Shown: positions 8,161 through 16,949, counted from the first letter of the stretch. The stretch is 64,000 nucleotides of DNA from Streptomyces sp. BHT-5-2 (GCF_019774615.1 NZ_CP081497.1:620001-684000), one strand, 5' to 3'. Program-made: numbers and translations. Notes: a model not told the origin generated them from the sequence alone.

Positions 8161-8987
8161 GCCCTGTCGTCGGCCGGAACGGCCCCGGGGGTGTCCTTGC
8201 CGGTCGACGCGAGGTAGCCGATGAGCAGGGCGATGGGCACGGTCAGGGCGAGGGTGACCGGCCCGGTGCCCCAGTCGAGGCCGCCGCGGGTGGCCGGGAC
8301 GCCCATCCAGTCGGCGAACGACGCCCCGAGCGGCCGGGTCAGGATGTAGGCGCCCCAGAACGCGGCGACCGCGTTCAGCCCGAGGAACCGCCCCGCGAGC
8401 GGAGGCACCAGGATGAGCGCACCGAAGACGATGCCCGAGGTCAGATACCCCAGGCCCAGGGTGCCCGCGGTGAGGTCGCCGGCCGCGGTGCCCAGGGCGA
8501 AGGTGGTGAGCACCGTGGCCCAGTAGAAGGTCTCCCGGCGGCGGGTGCGGACGGTGTGCAGGGAGAGCGTGCCCTCGGAGGCGTACCAGGCGATCAGGAC
8601 GGCGGCCAGCGACACCGCGAAGGCGAGGGTGGAGACCACGTAGGGGATCCCGATGATGACGTGGACGACGTCGGCGGCCATCGTCCCGAAGACGCTGACC
8701 ATGACGATCGCCGACCAGTAGATGCCGGCCCGATAGCGGGTCGAGCGGAACTGCGCGGTCAGCAGGATCGCGAACCCCGCGAATCCCAGGGCGCCGGCGG
8801 GGATCGGCCCGAGCGTCCGGCCCAGGTAGTCCGAGGCGGTCTCACCCATGCCGGTGGTGAGGATCTTCACCACCCAGAACAGCGCTGTGACCTGGGGGAC
8901 CTTGCTCCGCGCCGGGGTGGCGCAGGGTGGCTGCTCCGGGGCCCGGGGTGCCGCCACCGCCGTGCTCTCCGGCTGTCCGATCGTCAT
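8157..8987 (-). CDS. DUF347-repeat integral membrane protein (COG4705-like)
   Basis: 276 residues. ATG at 8985-8987 follows GGAAGGGCGGAAC; an upstream in-frame ATG has no ribosome-binding site. About eight hydrophobic segments are visible. Four copies of the DUF347 repeat signature occur: KILTTGMGETASDYL near residue 36, VFGTMAADVVH, FALGTAAGDL and ILTRPLGASFADW. Repeated conserved Thr/Gly/Glu/Asp within membrane helices suggests a transporter or ion-binding membrane protein, but I know of no firm function. It is divergent from efeO, and the palindrome at 9034-9051 lies just upstream of its start. Confidence 0.8.
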   Translation of the reverse strand: MTIGQPESTAVAAPRAPEQPPCATPARSKVPQVTALFWVVKILTTGMGETASDYLGRTLGPIPAGALGFAGFAILLTAQFRSTRYRAGIYWSAIVMVSVFGTMAADVVHVIIGIPYVVSTLAFAVSLAAVLIAWYASEGTLSLHTVRTRRRETFYWATVLTTFALGTAAGDLTAGTLGLGYLTSGIVFGALILVPPLAGRFLGLNAVAAFWGAYILTRPLGASFADWMGVPATRGGLDWGTGPVTLALTVPIALLIGYLASTGKDTPGAVPADDRA

Positions 8988-9033
8988 GTTCCGCCCTTCC
9001 GGCGCGCGGTGCGCCCGCTTCCGACCCATGAAT

Positions 9034-9051
9034 GTCTACAGGACTGTAGAC
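9034..9051. promoter_or_regulatory. Perfect palindrome containing CTACA-N4-TGTAG, candidate operator
   Basis: GTCTACAG-GA-CTGTAGAC is a perfect inverted repeat in the 289-base region between the divergent DUF347 and efeO genes. Its core CTACA-N4-TGTAG recurs at 20339-20352 upstream of the second efe locus, with the right half TGTAGAC fully conserved. TACA/TGTA half-sites recall BlaI/CopY-family operators; that assignment is inference. Confidence 0.55.
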
Positions 9052-9148
9052 GGTCATGGCGGGCGGGAGGTTCACCCCTCCCGCAGGCGGATCCCCGAGG
9101 GCGACCGGGCCGGCCGCGGCCGCCGCCCGACGGGACGGTGAAGGCACG

Positions 9149-9165
9149 GGAAACTCTTGGTTTCC
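9149..9165. promoter_or_regulatory. Inverted repeat GGAAAC-N5-GTTTCC upstream of efeO
   Basis: GGAAAC and GTTTCC separated by TCTTG, about 110 bases before the efeO start. Arms match the half-sites of the 7325-7339 palindrome but the spacer is five instead of one, so a common factor is uncertain. Confidence 0.3.
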
Positions 9166-9276
9166 AGGTCGTCGGAAGGATGTTCGGGGGTGCCGGGTCT
9201 GCCTAGCATGTGCGGCGGGAGGGGCCGCGGGTCCTTCCCGCCTGCCACCACCGTTCCATGCGCCCCAGGAGGACCC

Positions 9277-10482
9277 GTGCCACGAGCCGGCCTGCAAAGG
9301 CTGCGGTCGCCGCGCGTCTGGGGTCCCGGCAGCGCCGTGATCGTGGCCGGAGCGGTCGCCGCGGTCGCACTGACCGCCGGCGCGGGACCGGACTCCGACG
9401 CCGCCGCCGACGGCCTGCCGCACACCACCATCGAGATCTCCCCGGGCGAGTGCGGCCGCGGCTGGCAGCACCCCCGCGCCGGCGTGCAGGTCTTCGACCT
9501 CCACAACAGCTCCAGCGGCGCCGCCGAGGTCTACCTCCGCGGCGCCGGCGGCGGACCGGTCCACGGCGAGGTGGAGGGCATCGGCCCCGGCACCACCCGT
9601 CAGATGCAGGTCCGCCTCGGCCCCGGTGCGTACGCCTTCACCTGCCTGCCCGACGACGCCGACGCGACCACGGGGCCCACCGTCCGCATCTCCGGCGGCG
9701 GCCGCGGCGGACCGGCCGCCGCGCCGGTAACCCAACACGACCTGATCGAGCCGGCGATCGACTACCAGAAGTGGGTCGCCGGCGGCCTCGACGACCTCGT
9801 CCGCAGGACCGACGCCCTGCGCGCGGCCGTCGCCGACGGCGACCTCCCGGCCGCCCGCGACGCCTGGCTGCCCGCCCATCTGACCTACGAGCGACTGGGC
9901 GCCGCCTACGGCGAGTTCGGCGACGCGGACCAGAAGATCAACGGGACCACCGCCGGGCTCGCGGGCGGCGTCCACGACCCCGGGTTCACCGGCTTCCACC
10001 GCGTCGAACAGGGCCTGTGGCACGGCGAGTCCGCGGCCGCGCTGCGCGCCCCGGCCGACGCGCTCGACGCGGCGGTGCGCGCCCTGCGCGACGAGTGGGC
10101 GCAGGCCCGGATGGACCCGGCGGCGCTCGGCCTGCGGGCACACGAGATCCTGGAGAACACCGCGCAGTTCGAGCTGACCGGCCGCACCGACTACGGCAGC
10201 GGCAGCAACCTCGCCACCGCCCGCGCCAACCTCGACGGCACCCGCGCGGTGCTCGCCCGCCTGCGCCCCCTGCTCGTCACCCGCTACCCCGAACTCCCGC
10301 GGCTCGACGGCGCGTTGGACCGCACCGGGAAACTCCTCGACGGCTTCCGGCGGAACGGCCGCTGGACCCCGCTCGACGCCCTGAGCCGCACCGAACGGGA
10401 GCGGACCGACGCGGCGGTGGGCGACCTGGTGGAGCGGCTGGCCTCGGTGGCCACCCTGTGCGATCCGCGGAGGACGGTGTGA
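9277..10482 (+). CDS. efeO: EfeO-like iron uptake protein (cupredoxin plus M75 domain)
   Basis: 401 residues. GTG 9277 is preceded by AGGAGG at four bases. An N-terminal hydrophobic segment (about residues 18-38) anchors or exports it. A cupredoxin-like domain (about 45-140) is followed by the alpha-helical M75/imelysin domain with GFHRVEQGLW near 238 (HxxE metal motif) and AHEILENTAQFELTG near 287. In the Efe system EfeO is the extracytoplasmic iron-binding partner of the EfeU permease and EfeB peroxidase. Here efeB overlaps its stop (GTGA) but no efeU is adjacent, so this copy may depend on the second locus at 20.4 kb or act alone. Confidence 0.88.
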   Translation: MPRAGLQRLRSPRVWGPGSAVIVAGAVAAVALTAGAGPDSDAAADGLPHTTIEISPGECGRGWQHPRAGVQVFDLHNSSSGAAEVYLRGAGGGPVHGEVEGIGPGTTRQMQVRLGPGAYAFTCLPDDADATTGPTVRISGGGRGGPAAAPVTQHDLIEPAIDYQKWVAGGLDDLVRRTDALRAAVADGDLPAARDAWLPAHLTYERLGAAYGEFGDADQKINGTTAGLAGGVHDPGFTGFHRVEQGLWHGESAAALRAPADALDAAVRALRDEWAQARMDPAALGLRAHEILENTAQFELTGRTDYGSGSNLATARANLDGTRAVLARLRPLLVTRYPELPRLDGALDRTGKLLDGFRRNGRWTPLDALSRTERERTDAAVGDLVERLASVATLCDPRRTV

Positions 10483-11810
10483 ACGACGCCATGCACGGTG
10501 GCAGTGGCAGTAGCAGTAGCAGTAGCAGCGGCAGTGGCCGGGGCGGCAGCGGTGGGGGCACCGAGGGCACCCGGCGGAGCGGCGTCGCCCGGCGGGGGTT
10601 CCTGCGCGGCGCGGCACTGGCCGGCGCCGGAGGACTCGTGGCCGGCGGAGCCGCGCCCGCCCGGACCTCCTACGCCGACGGCGCCGGCCTGCCGGGCGCC
10701 CCCGCGCCCGCGGCGCCCTTCCACGGCCCGCACCAGGCCGCCGTCCTCACCGCGCCCCGCCGGGTCACCGCGTTCGTCGCCTTCGACGTCACCGCCGAGG
10801 GCCGACAGGACCTCGCCGACCTGCTGCGCACCCTCACCGAACGGGCCCGCTTCCTCACCGGCGGCGGCGTCCCGGACCCGCTCGGCATCACCGGCCCGCC
10901 CGCCGACTCCGGCATCCTCGGCCCCCAACTCCCGCCCGGCGCCCTGTCGGTCACCGTCGGCGTCGGCGCGGCGCTCTTCGACGACCGGTTCGGGCTGCGC
11001 GCCCGCGCGCCCCGCCGCCTGACCGCCATGCCCGCCTTCCCCGACGACGACCTCCAGGCCGACTGGTGCCACGGTGACCTGAGCCTCCAACTCTGCGCCG
11101 ACGACACCGACACGGTGCTGCACGCGCTGCGCGACCTCACCCGCCACACCCGCGGCGCCCTGCAGGTCCGTTGGCGGCTGGACGGCTTCGCCAGTCCGCC
11201 GCGCCCCACCGGCACCCCCCGCAACCTCTTCGGCTTCAAGGACGGCACCGCCAACCCCGACCCCGGCTCGGCCCGCGAGATGCGGGACCTGGTCTGGGTC
11301 GGCAGGGGTGCGGGCGAGCCGGACTGGACAGTCGGCGGCAGCTACCAGGTCGTCCGTCTGATCCGGATGCTGGTGGAGTTCTGGGACCGGGTCTCGCTGA
11401 CCGAGCAGGAGCGGATGTTCGGCCGCGCCCGGGAGACCGGCGCCCCCCTCGACGGCAACGACGAGCACGACACCCCCGACTACCCCGACGACCCCAAGGG
11501 CGATGTCATCCCCCTGGACAGCCACATCCGCAAGGCCAACCCGCGTACCACGGACACCGCCGACCAGCGCCTGCTGCGCCGCGCCTACAACTACGACCGC
11601 GGCATGGACGCCAACGGCAACCTCGACATGGGCCTGCTCTTCTGCTGCTACCAGCAGGACCTGGCCCGGCAGTTCGAGACCGTCCAGCGCCGGCTCGCGG
11701 GCGAGCCGCTGACCGACTACGTCAAACCCTTCGGCGGCGGCTACTTCTTCGCGCTGCCGGGCGTACGGGACCGCTCCGACTGGTACGGCCGGGCCCTCCT
11801 GGCGCGGTAG
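10479..11810 (+). CDS. efeB: EfeB/DyP-type haem peroxidase (deferrochelatase), Tat-exported
   Basis: 443 residues. GTG 10479 overlaps the efeO stop, with GGAGG five bases upstream. A twin-arginine signal (RRGFLRGAALAGAGG, near residue 33) means folded export with haem. DyP features: the GFKDGTANP motif near 251 (distal Asp and GxxDG) and the proximal His region LDSHIRKANPR near 348. Family role is periplasmic peroxidase and haem-iron release in the Efe system. An unusual Ser/Gly-rich stretch precedes the Tat signal, encoded by AGTGGC/AGTAGC hexamer repeats at about 10500-10540 with many AGT codons, which are uncommon in this genome. Confidence 0.88.
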   Translation: MNDAMHGGSGSSSSSSSGSGRGGSGGGTEGTRRSGVARRGFLRGAALAGAGGLVAGGAAPARTSYADGAGLPGAPAPAAPFHGPHQAAVLTAPRRVTAFVAFDVTAEGRQDLADLLRTLTERARFLTGGGVPDPLGITGPPADSGILGPQLPPGALSVTVGVGAALFDDRFGLRARAPRRLTAMPAFPDDDLQADWCHGDLSLQLCADDTDTVLHALRDLTRHTRGALQVRWRLDGFASPPRPTGTPRNLFGFKDGTANPDPGSAREMRDLVWVGRGAGEPDWTVGGSYQVVRLIRMLVEFWDRVSLTEQERMFGRARETGAPLDGNDEHDTPDYPDDPKGDVIPLDSHIRKANPRTTDTADQRLLRRAYNYDRGMDANGNLDMGLLFCCYQQDLARQFETVQRRLAGEPLTDYVKPFGGGYFFALPGVRDRSDWYGRALLAR

Positions 11811-12026
11811 GGCGTGCCGGCTGACAGGCTGCCCGCCGCTCACGTACAACAGAAGGAAACCGGGGCGCCGTCGGCCCCAAGAGTCAACAGGCGGTCAAGC
11901 TTTGCCCTGGGATACCTGACCCGGTGTTCACCTACGCGCCATCATGTTTCTGCCCCGACGCCGTCCGCCCGGCAGAGCATCCGGCCGTACGGAGCAACCG
12001 CAACCCGCCCGGAGGATGAGAACGAG

Positions 12027-13868
12027 ATGGCCATCAGGGGAAAGACCCACGTGATACGGACCTTGGGGGCCGTCACCGGAGCCGTTGCGCTCGCCGCACT
12101 GGGCGGCGGCGCACCCGCCCTGGCCGCCGGCGGCCCGCACCCCGGCCACACCGGCACGGCCACCCCGATCAAGCACGTGGTCGTCATCTTCGACGAGAAC
12201 ATCTCGTTCGACCACTACTTCGCCACCTACCCCAAGGCCGCGAACACGGACGGGACGAAGTTCACCCCGTCCCCGAGGACCCCGCGCGACATCGACAACC
12301 TGCGCACCGCCGGGCTGCTGAAGCACAACCCGAACCAGTACCTCCCCAAGCGGCTCACCCCGCAGCAGGCCGTGACCTGCGACCAGAACCACGAGTACGG
12401 CCCCGAGCAGTACGCCTACAACGCCGGCAAGGCCGACAAGTTCGTCCAGAACACCGACTCCGGCAAGTGCTCCGGCGGCCTCTTCGGCGAGCCCGGCCTG
12501 GTGATGGACTACTACGACGGCAACACCGTCACCGGCCTGTGGAACTACGCCCAGCACTACGCCCTCAACGACCGCTCCTTCGGCTCGGTCTACGGCCCCT
12601 CCAGCCCGGGCGCGATCAACCTGGCCTCCGGCCAGACCCACGGCGTGATCTCCACCGACCCCGCCTCCAGCACCGAGAACCCCAAGCAGACCGACAAGCC
12701 GGACGCCTCCGTCGTCCAGTCGCCCGACGCCAAGGGCGTCGGCACGATGATCGACGACCCGGACCCGGCCTACGACGACTGCTCCGACAAGGACCACACC
12801 GGCAAGAGCGCGCTCGCCGCGATGCAGGGCCGCAACATCGGCGACCTGCTCAACGCCCGCAACGTCAGCTGGGGCTGGTTCCAGGGCGGCTTCCGGCCCA
12901 GCACCGCCTGGGACGGCCGGCAGGGCCACCACGCCCTGTGCCGCGGCACCACGCACGCCAACGTCGGCGGCGCGCGGGTCGTCGACTACAACCCGCACCA
13001 CGCCCCGTTCCAGTACTACAGGTCCACGGCCAACCCGCACCACCTGCCGCCCAAGAGCGTCGACGAGATCGGCCACGCCGGCCAGGCCAACCACAACTAC
13101 GACCTGACCGACTTCGACGCCGCACTGCGCGCCGGCAAGCTGCCCGCCGTCAGCTTCCTGAAGGCTCCCGGCTACCAGGACGGCCACGCCGGCAACTCGG
13201 ACCCGATCGACGAACAGCACTTCCTCGTCGACCAGATCAACCGCATCCAGCAGGCGCCCCAGTGGAAGGACACCGCCGTGGTCGTCGCCTACGACGACTC
13301 CGACGGCTGGTACGACCACGCCTTCGCCAAGCCGCGCAACGGCTCCAAGGACACCGCCACCGGCTCCGACGGCAAGTCCACCGACGGCCCCGCCTGCCAG
13401 TCCGGCCCCGCGGCCGCGGGCGGCTACCAGGACCGCTGCGGCCCTGGCACCCGTCAGCCGCTGCTGGTCATCTCCCCGTACAGCAGGACCAACCACATCG
13501 ACCACACCGCCACCGAGCAGACCTCGATCATCAAGTTCGTCGAGGACAACTGGCACCTCGGCCGGATCGGTGACGCGTCCTTCGACGCCCGGGCCGGCTC
13601 GCTGAGCGGGATGTTCGACTTCCGGCACCCCAACGGCAAGCAGGTGCTGCTGAACGCCGACGGCTCGGTCAAGTCCGTCGGCCCGATCCGCCCGGTCGCG
13701 CCGGTCCGGACCAGCATCACCCCCGGCCCCATGCAGAACACCGCCGCCGTCGACGACGGCTCGGGCTTCCCCGTCCTGCCCGTCGGCATCGCGGCGGCCG
13801 CCGTCGCGGCCGGCGCCACCGGCACCTTCTTCGCCCTCCGGCGCCGCAAGGAGCAGGGCACGGCCTGA
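12027..13868 (+). CDS. Secreted phospholipase C / acid phosphatase-like phosphoesterase, C-terminally anchored
   Basis: 613 residues. ATG 12027 with GGAGG at 12011-12015. A signal peptide ends near residue 35 (PALAAGGP). The catalytic domain begins IKHVVVIFDENISFDHYFATYP, the metal and nucleophile region of the phospholipase C/AcpA phosphoesterase family, with VVVAYDDSDGWYDH near 427 and a final PYSRTNHIDH metal motif near 488. A C-terminal hydrophobic helix and RRRK tail suggest membrane or wall anchoring. It probably hydrolyses phosphate esters or phospholipids outside the cell. It stands alone with about 215 upstream bases; a weak phosphate-box-like match there was not accepted. Confidence 0.85.
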   Translation: MAIRGKTHVIRTLGAVTGAVALAALGGGAPALAAGGPHPGHTGTATPIKHVVVIFDENISFDHYFATYPKAANTDGTKFTPSPRTPRDIDNLRTAGLLKHNPNQYLPKRLTPQQAVTCDQNHEYGPEQYAYNAGKADKFVQNTDSGKCSGGLFGEPGLVMDYYDGNTVTGLWNYAQHYALNDRSFGSVYGPSSPGAINLASGQTHGVISTDPASSTENPKQTDKPDASVVQSPDAKGVGTMIDDPDPAYDDCSDKDHTGKSALAAMQGRNIGDLLNARNVSWGWFQGGFRPSTAWDGRQGHHALCRGTTHANVGGARVVDYNPHHAPFQYYRSTANPHHLPPKSVDEIGHAGQANHNYDLTDFDAALRAGKLPAVSFLKAPGYQDGHAGNSDPIDEQHFLVDQINRIQQAPQWKDTAVVVAYDDSDGWYDHAFAKPRNGSKDTATGSDGKSTDGPACQSGPAAAGGYQDRCGPGTRQPLLVISPYSRTNHIDHTATEQTSIIKFVEDNWHLGRIGDASFDARAGSLSGMFDFRHPNGKQVLLNADGSVKSVGPIRPVAPVRTSITPGPMQNTAAVDDGSGFPVLPVGIAAAAVAAGATGTFFALRRRKEQGTA

Positions 13869-13993
13869 ACCGGCCGAACCCCGGGCCCGCGCCCACCGCG
13901 CCCGGCCGGACCACCGCACACCGAGGCGGCCCGGCCGGGCGCGGCCATGTCCCAACCGCCCGGGCACGCCGCCCCGCGGTCCGCCCGCACAGG

Positions 13994-14196
13994 GACGGCG
14001 CGCTCCGCTCCGACGGCGGGGACTTCCTCGGCGCGGAGAAGATCGTCGACCGGTTCGACCCGCACCCCGGGGACGGCAGCCGACTGACGATCGGCCCTCT
14101 CCGCCTCGACCTGGGAGGCGGCAGCGGCACCCTCGGCTACCGGCGGGAGCAGTGGATCGTCCGCCCCGGCACCCGCTGCTGCGTCCACGGCGGCGC
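13994..14196 (+). pseudogene. Remnant of a GIDE-domain (E3 ligase-like) membrane protein gene
   Basis: In one plus frame the 341-base stretch between the phosphoesterase and PucR genes reads as a Streptomyces-like coding segment: GAEKIVDRFDPHPGDG, then LTIGPLRLDLGGG and GTLGYRREQWIVRPGTRCCVHG. This matches my recollection of the C-terminal half of actinobacterial GIDE-domain proteins (VDRFEPH, GYEYEEWVLPPGTRLYVHGE). No start codon, N-terminal half or C-terminal half of the normal protein is present. I read it as a decayed fragment; the rest of 13869-14209 holds nothing recognisable. Confidence 0.5.
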
Positions 14197-14209
14197 CGGC
14201 GGCCGCCGC

Positions 14210-15268
14210 TCACAACCCCTGCGCGGGCCAGTCCAGCAGCCGGGCGCCGATCACGGCGGTGTGCAGCGTGTACCGGTGCACCGGATCGGCCGGATCGGCG
14301 CCGGTGAGCTGGTGCACCCGCGCCAGCCGGTAGGTCAGCGCCCGGACGCTCAGCGACAGCCGACGGGCCGCCTCCGCCGCCACACAGCCCGCGTCGAAGT
14401 ACACCGCCAGCGTCTCCAGCAGCGGCCCGGCCCCGCCCCGGGCCTCCCGCAGCGGCCCCAGGGTGCTGCGCACCAGATCGGCCATGGCCTGCCGGTCCCG
14501 GGTCAGCACGGGATAGACCAGCAGGTCGGCGGCGTGCAGCACGGGCCCTTCCAGACCCATCCGCTCGGCCAGCTGCAACGCGTTGAGCGCCTCCTCGTAG
14601 GACTGGACGATGCCCCCGGCCCCGCCGTGCGTCCGGCCCACCGCCACCAGTCCACCGTCGGTCGCCGCGTGCGCCTCCCGCGCGAAGCAGGCCAGCACCG
14701 CCGCCGGATCGCCCGGGGCTATGCAGATCAGTCGGCCCTCCTTCGTGGTCAGCAGCATCTGCCGGTCCCCGAACCGCCCCACCAGCGCCTGCTGCACCCG
14801 CCGGGCCACCGGGTCGGCCTCCGCGTACGCCACCGAACCCTCGGCCACCGCGACCGCATACGCATGGGACAGCCGCAGCCCGAAACGTTCCGCCCGCTCC
14901 GCCAGCCGGCCCAGGTCACTGCCCCCGTACAGCAGGTCGTCGATGAACTCCCGGCGCGCGGCCTCCTCCTGCCGCACCGCGAGGTGCTGCGCCCGTTCGT
15001 AGCCGCCGGCCAGCGCGTCCACCGCCTGCGACAGTGCCGCCAGCACGCTGTCGGCCGGCGCCGAGGCGGACCGCGGCCAGGACTCCCGGGCCACCGCGAG
15101 ATGCGCATTGACCAGGGCCCGCAGACTGTGCCCCGCCTCGGCGGCCCGTTCCCCGGCGGCGCGCCGGGCCCGGAGCTCCTCGCGATCGAGCCGCCGCCCG
15201 GTGCGCGCGACATCCGCGAGAACCCCCGCATACCCGGCCACGAATTCCTCGGGCAGCTCCCGCCCCAT
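14210..15268 (-). CDS. PucR/CdaR-family transcriptional regulator
   Basis: 352 residues. ATG 15266-15268 with GAGGG upstream; an adjacent GTG 15271 is possible. The N-terminal part is helical with an RsbRD-like feel, the middle resembles the GGDEF-like CdaR domain, and the C terminus has the PucR helix-turn-helix: VAAEAARRLSLSVRALTYRLARVHQLTG near residue 305. Such regulators typically control catabolism or differentiation. No obvious effector gene lies beside it; it is divergent from the TetR gene. CTCTTGAC occurs twice in 15297-15315 in its leader, a possible autoregulatory feature. Confidence 0.82.
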   Translation of the reverse strand: MGRELPEEFVAGYAGVLADVARTGRRLDREELRARRAAGERAAEAGHSLRALVNAHLAVARESWPRSASAPADSVLAALSQAVDALAGGYERAQHLAVRQEEAARREFIDDLLYGGSDLGRLAERAERFGLRLSHAYAVAVAEGSVAYAEADPVARRVQQALVGRFGDRQMLLTTKEGRLICIAPGDPAAVLACFAREAHAATDGGLVAVGRTHGGAGGIVQSYEEALNALQLAERMGLEGPVLHAADLLVYPVLTRDRQAMADLVRSTLGPLREARGGAGPLLETLAVYFDAGCVAAEAARRLSLSVRALTYRLARVHQLTGADPADPVHRYTLHTAVIGARLLDWPAQGL

Positions 15269-15463
15269 CACGCGTCCCTCACCCCTCGGTGTGCTCCTCT
15301 TGACTTCCTCTTGACGCTTTCTTAACACACAAGGGGCACGCCGGGCATCGCGCCAAGACGCCACGGCCACCACCGGCAACGCCAGCCCCGATCGACGCCG
15401 GGTAGCGCGCGAGTTCCTGTGCGGGGAGTCGCGGTGGGTGGCATTGATTCGGTCGGGGTGATA

Positions 15464-15481
15464 TTTATCTGTGTAGATAAA
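15464..15481. promoter_or_regulatory. Palindromic operator, probably for the adjacent TetR protein
   Basis: TTTATCT-GTGT-AGATAAA is a perfect 7-4-7 inverted repeat, AT-rich against the local background and 22 bases before the TetR start codon. Position and symmetry fit autorepression by the TetR protein, and it could also act on the divergent PucR gene. Confidence 0.65.
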
Positions 15482-15503
15482 ACTCATCGTGGGGGCGAGC
15501 AGC

Positions 15504-16109
15504 ATGGCGCAGACGGAGCGGACGTTCACCAACGCGGCGCGCAGGGCGCAGATCGTGGCGGCGGCGATCGAGACGATCGCCGAACTCGGCTATGCCAAGG
15601 CGTCGTTCGCCAGGATCACCGCGCGGGCCGGACTGAGCAGCCCGCGCATGATCTCGTACCACTTCGCCGACAAGGACGATCTGATGCACCAGATCGTGCG
15701 CGAGGTGTTCACGGCCGGGGCGGAGTTCATCGGTGTCCGCATGGCGGCCGAGGAGACGGCTGCGGGCCGGCTGCGGGCCTATGTGGAGGCCAACCTGCAG
15801 TTCCTGCGCGAGCATCCGCGGGAGATGGCGGCGCTCACCGAGATCGGACCGCATGTGCGTGACGCCGACGGTCGGCCGTACACCTCGCAGAGCGCACAGG
15901 AACCGAGTGTGCGGGGACTGGAGGAGCTGCTGTCGGCAGGCCAACGCGGCGGGGAGTTCCGGGACTTCGATGTCCGTTCCATGGCCGTGATGATCCGGGG
16001 TGCCGTCGACGCCGCCGCCCGGCGGCTGCGCGGTGAGCCCGGCCTGGACTTCGACACCTATGCCCGCGAGGTGGCCACCGCGTTCGCGCTGGCCACCCGA
16101 TCCGGATGA
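15504..16109 (+). CDS. TetR/AcrR-family transcriptional regulator
   Basis: 201 residues from ATG 15504, preceded by GGGGGCGAG; GTG 15489 is an alternative. The TetR DNA-binding helix-turn-helix occupies residues 12-58: IVAAAIETIAELGYAKAS, then ARAGLSSPRMISYHFADKDDL. The C-terminal ligand domain is generic. The palindrome just upstream is the likely operator. The VC0807-type membrane protein gene starts 73 bases downstream on the same strand with its own strong ribosome-binding site and may be its target. Confidence 0.87.
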   Translation: MAQTERTFTNAARRAQIVAAAIETIAELGYAKASFARITARAGLSSPRMISYHFADKDDLMHQIVREVFTAGAEFIGVRMAAEETAAGRLRAYVEANLQFLREHPREMAALTEIGPHVRDADGRPYTSQSAQEPSVRGLEELLSAGQRGGEFRDFDVRSMAVMIRGAVDAAARRLRGEPGLDFDTYAREVATAFALATRSG

Positions 16110-16181
16110 GCCCTGAGCCGTTGGCCCCTCGTGCGCCGGCCTTTCCATCCCAGGAACCAACACTCTCAGGAGGGCTGTGTT

Positions 16182-16949
16182 GTGACAGGCAGTTCCAGTT
16201 CAGGTAGTGCAGGCGGTTCAGTTCGCCCGGGCGGTTCGGTCCGCTCGGGCAGTTCGGATGGTTCGGACGGCTCGGACGCGCAGCGTTCCGGGGGGAGGGG
16301 AGCCGGCTTACGACGCGTGCTGCTGGTCCATGTGGGCATTCCGCTCGGCCTCTTCTACGGGCTGCGCTGGTTGGGGGCGAACCAGTTCCTCGCACTGCTG
16401 GCCGGTGCTGTGATCCCGGTGGCCGGCGCCGTCCGCGGCCTCGTCGCCGAGCGCCGGATCGGCGGGTTGCAGCTCTTCATGCTCGGCACGATGGGGCTGA
16501 CCGTCGCGATGTCGTCCGTCACCGGCAGCCCGCGGCTGCTGCTGATCCGCAACGGCTGGGGAATGGCCGCGATGGGCGGGTGGATGCTGTGCACCCTGCC
16601 GTTCCGGAGGCCGTTCCTCTACGAGGCGACCAGGATCGTCGTGGACGAGGACAAGCAACGGACCCTGGCGGCCAATTGGGAGCGCTATCCGGCGTTTCGC
16701 CGGATGCTGTGGATCTGCAGCGCGTTCTGGGGTGTTGCCTGCCTGGTCGACAGCGCGGCGCGGGTCGTGATGGCGATGTGCCTGCCGGTCGACCTGGTGC
16801 CGGTTCTCGACGAGGTGCTGTTGGGGGTGACGGTGTTGGCGATCCTGGCCTTTCAGCGGTTCTTCGGGCGCGCGTATCTGCGCCGCAACGGGCTGCGCAG
16901 CCGCGGCCTGGTGATCACGCCTCTCGCCGGCCCGGGATCATCGACATGA
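16182..16949 (+). CDS. VC0807-family integral membrane protein with a TTA codon
   Basis: 255 residues. GTG 16182 follows AGGAGG at eight bases. Residues 1-40 are a Ser/Gly-rich low-complexity tail. The rest has about six membrane segments, with VLLVHVGIPLGLFYGLRWLG near 45 and GLVAERRIGGLQLFMLGTMG near 85 resembling the VC0807 family, which has no assigned function. Codon 43 is TTA (16308-16310), so translation should depend on the bldA leucyl-tRNA and be limited to late growth. Its TGA overlaps the ATG of the broken dehydrogenase. Confidence 0.75.
   Translation: MTGSSSSGSAGGSVRPGGSVRSGSSDGSDGSDAQRSGGRGAGLRRVLLVHVGIPLGLFYGLRWLGANQFLALLAGAVIPVAGAVRGLVAERRIGGLQLFMLGTMGLTVAMSSVTGSPRLLLIRNGWGMAAMGGWMLCTLPFRRPFLYEATRIVVDEDKQRTLAANWERYPAFRRMLWICSAFWGVACLVDSAARVVMAMCLPVDLVPVLDEVLLGVTVLAILAFQRFFGRAYLRRNGLRSRGLVITPLAGPGSST

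Noticed and set aside
11915..11943. Weak phosphate-box-like GTTCACC upstream of the phospholipase C-like gene
   Set aside because: Only one good heptamer; the flanking direct-repeat units match at three to four of seven positions, too few to call a PhoP site.
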